Assembly (NCBI GenBank): GCA_002359025.1
Contig: DEPZ01000019.1
Coordinates: 1-13,797 of the forward strand
Length of the DNA stretch: 13,797 nucleotides
From: Erysipelotrichaceae bacterium UBA3379
Lineage (GTDB): Bacteria > Bacillota_I > Bacilli_A > Erysipelotrichales > Coprobacillaceae
Direction: 5' to 3'
Position numbers and translations under genes: made by a program. Shown here in pieces: positions 13,227 through 13,797 of the stretch (positions are counted from its first letter, which is position 1; every line of letters begins with the position of its first letter). A model generated the notes under the pieces. That model was not told the DNA's origin and did not search any database. It saw nothing but the letters and a program-made list of their open reading frames with translations.

Positions 13227-13690
13227 TTTATATCGCTTTATTAAGTGCAGTTGCAATTGTTTTACATATGGTGGAGAGTATGTTGTCATTACCACTCCCT
13301 TTAGGTGTGAAACTAGGACTTGCTAATATTATTTCACTTGTTGTGATAGAATTATATGGTCCTAGGGAATTAATTTTTGTGAATTTTTTAAGAGTTATGA
13401 TTTCTCATCTTATAATTGGACAGTTTATGAGTTATATGTTCTTTATTAGTTGTGGTGGTGTCTTATTAAGTACACTTGCAATTATTATATGTAAAAGATG
13501 GTTTCCTATTGTATCGTTATCTATTATATCAGCGATATTTCATAGTATAGGACAATTGATTGTCGTATCATTTGTTGTTTCATCTATTGCACTATTACCT
13601 TATATATTTCTTATGTTTGTTTTATCTATTCCAACTGGAATATTTACTGGATTGGTTGCAGGTGAAATTATAAAAAGAATTCAAATATAA
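13202..13690 (+). CDS. Gx transporter / heptaprenyl diphosphate synthase component I-like membrane protein
   Basis: This 162-residue polytopic membrane protein has about five hydrophobic segments from residue 8 to the C-terminus. The N-terminal block, with VESMLSLPLPLGVKLGLANI (about 24-43), matches the Hpre_diP_synt_I / Gx-transporter family, whose fold resembles ECF-transporter substrate-binding components. The old family name comes from association with heptaprenyl diphosphate synthase, but the protein has no DDxxD prenyltransferase motif, and a transport role is more plausible. In many Firmicutes this gene is next to a NusG-domain II or FMN-binding gene; neither is visible before the window ends. 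GAGGTG at 13192-13197 lies 4 nt before the ATG, inside the HD gene. A terminator follows, so it is the last gene of its operon. Confidence 0.85.
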   Translation: MQRKTKKLVYIALLSAVAIVLHMVESMLSLPLPLGVKLGLANIISLVVIELYGPRELIFVNFLRVMISHLIIGQFMSYMFFISCGGVLLSTLAIIICKRWFPIVSLSIISAIFHSIGQLIVVSFVVSSIALLPYIFLMFVLSIPTGIFTGLVAGEIIKRIQI

Positions 13691-13711
13691 ATAAAAGTGG
13701 ATATGATTATT

Positions 13712-13742
13712 AGAGATTTCTGTGTTTTGAAATCTCTTTTTA
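13712..13742 (+). terminator. Terminator of the hydrolase-aroD-HD-transporter operon
   Basis: AGAGATTTC (13712-13720) pairs perfectly with GAAATCTCT (13729-13737) around an 8-nt loop, followed by a T run to 13741. The remaining bases to 13797 hold no gene I can support. Confidence 0.88.
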
Positions 13743-13797
13743 TTATGAAAAAATATAAAATAGAAGTAAATTGCATCAAAACATATGTATATTATAG

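Noticed and set aside
13771..13797. Possible promoter at the right edge (TTGCAT, TATTAT)
   Set aside because: The spacer would be only 13 bp, and the sequence ends before any gene start that could support it.

Overview
The window is AT-rich Firmicute DNA (roughly 70% A+T), with AGGAGG-type ribosome binding sites, short intergenic gaps and intrinsic terminators. The argS-rpoE (delta subunit) pair, a DUF1934 gene close to argS, and the style of the proteins suggest a gut Erysipelotrichia-like bacterium (Coprobacillus / Thomasclavelia / Catenibacterium type). That placement is an inference from gene content, not from a marker comparison. I see no mobile elements, CRISPR array, rRNA or tRNA. The region looks like ordinary chromosome, but its regulatory sites are unusually readable.

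Left part (1-1301): a small two-helix membrane protein behind two tandem promoters and ending in a terminator, then a MerR-family regulator with a TipAS-like effector domain. The merR promoter has the 19-bp spacer typical of MerR-controlled promoters, and a perfect 15-bp palindrome lies in that spacer. This predicts autoregulation and moves the start codon to 489.

Centre-left (1313-4074, minus strand): a P2-type metal-pumping ATPase. Its leader has the hallmarks of a yybP-ykoY manganese riboswitch: promoter, 89-nt aptamer, and a 20-bp terminator that competes with the aptamer. The pump keeps the conserved metal-site II residues but has Gly where the site-I glutamate of SERCA would be. Together these suggest a Mn2+ (or Mn2+/Ca2+) efflux pump switched on by Mn2+.

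Centre (4159-8889): a DedA-family membrane protein with an odd start region, followed by a 78-residue two-helix membrane protein, and convergent to them a class A penicillin-binding protein on the minus strand. Divergent from that are a DUF1934 protein and a cardiolipin synthase, overlapping by ATGA. The theme is the cell envelope: lipid transport, peptidoglycan synthesis and cardiolipin.

Right part (8908-13742): argS and rpoE form a tightly coupled pair closed by a terminator. A second operon follows: an alpha/beta hydrolase, type I 3-dehydroquinate dehydratase (aroD), an HD-domain hydrolase and a Gx-transporter / heptaprenyl-diphosphate-synthase-component-I-like membrane protein. All its junctions overlap, and it is closed by a terminator.

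No wholly new system is evident. The points most worth a second look are the Mn2+ riboswitch paired with a single-site pump, the MerR operator, a possible AUU start on dedA, and the repeated use of GGTGAT as ribosome binding site, twice apparently at the very 5' end of the mRNA.
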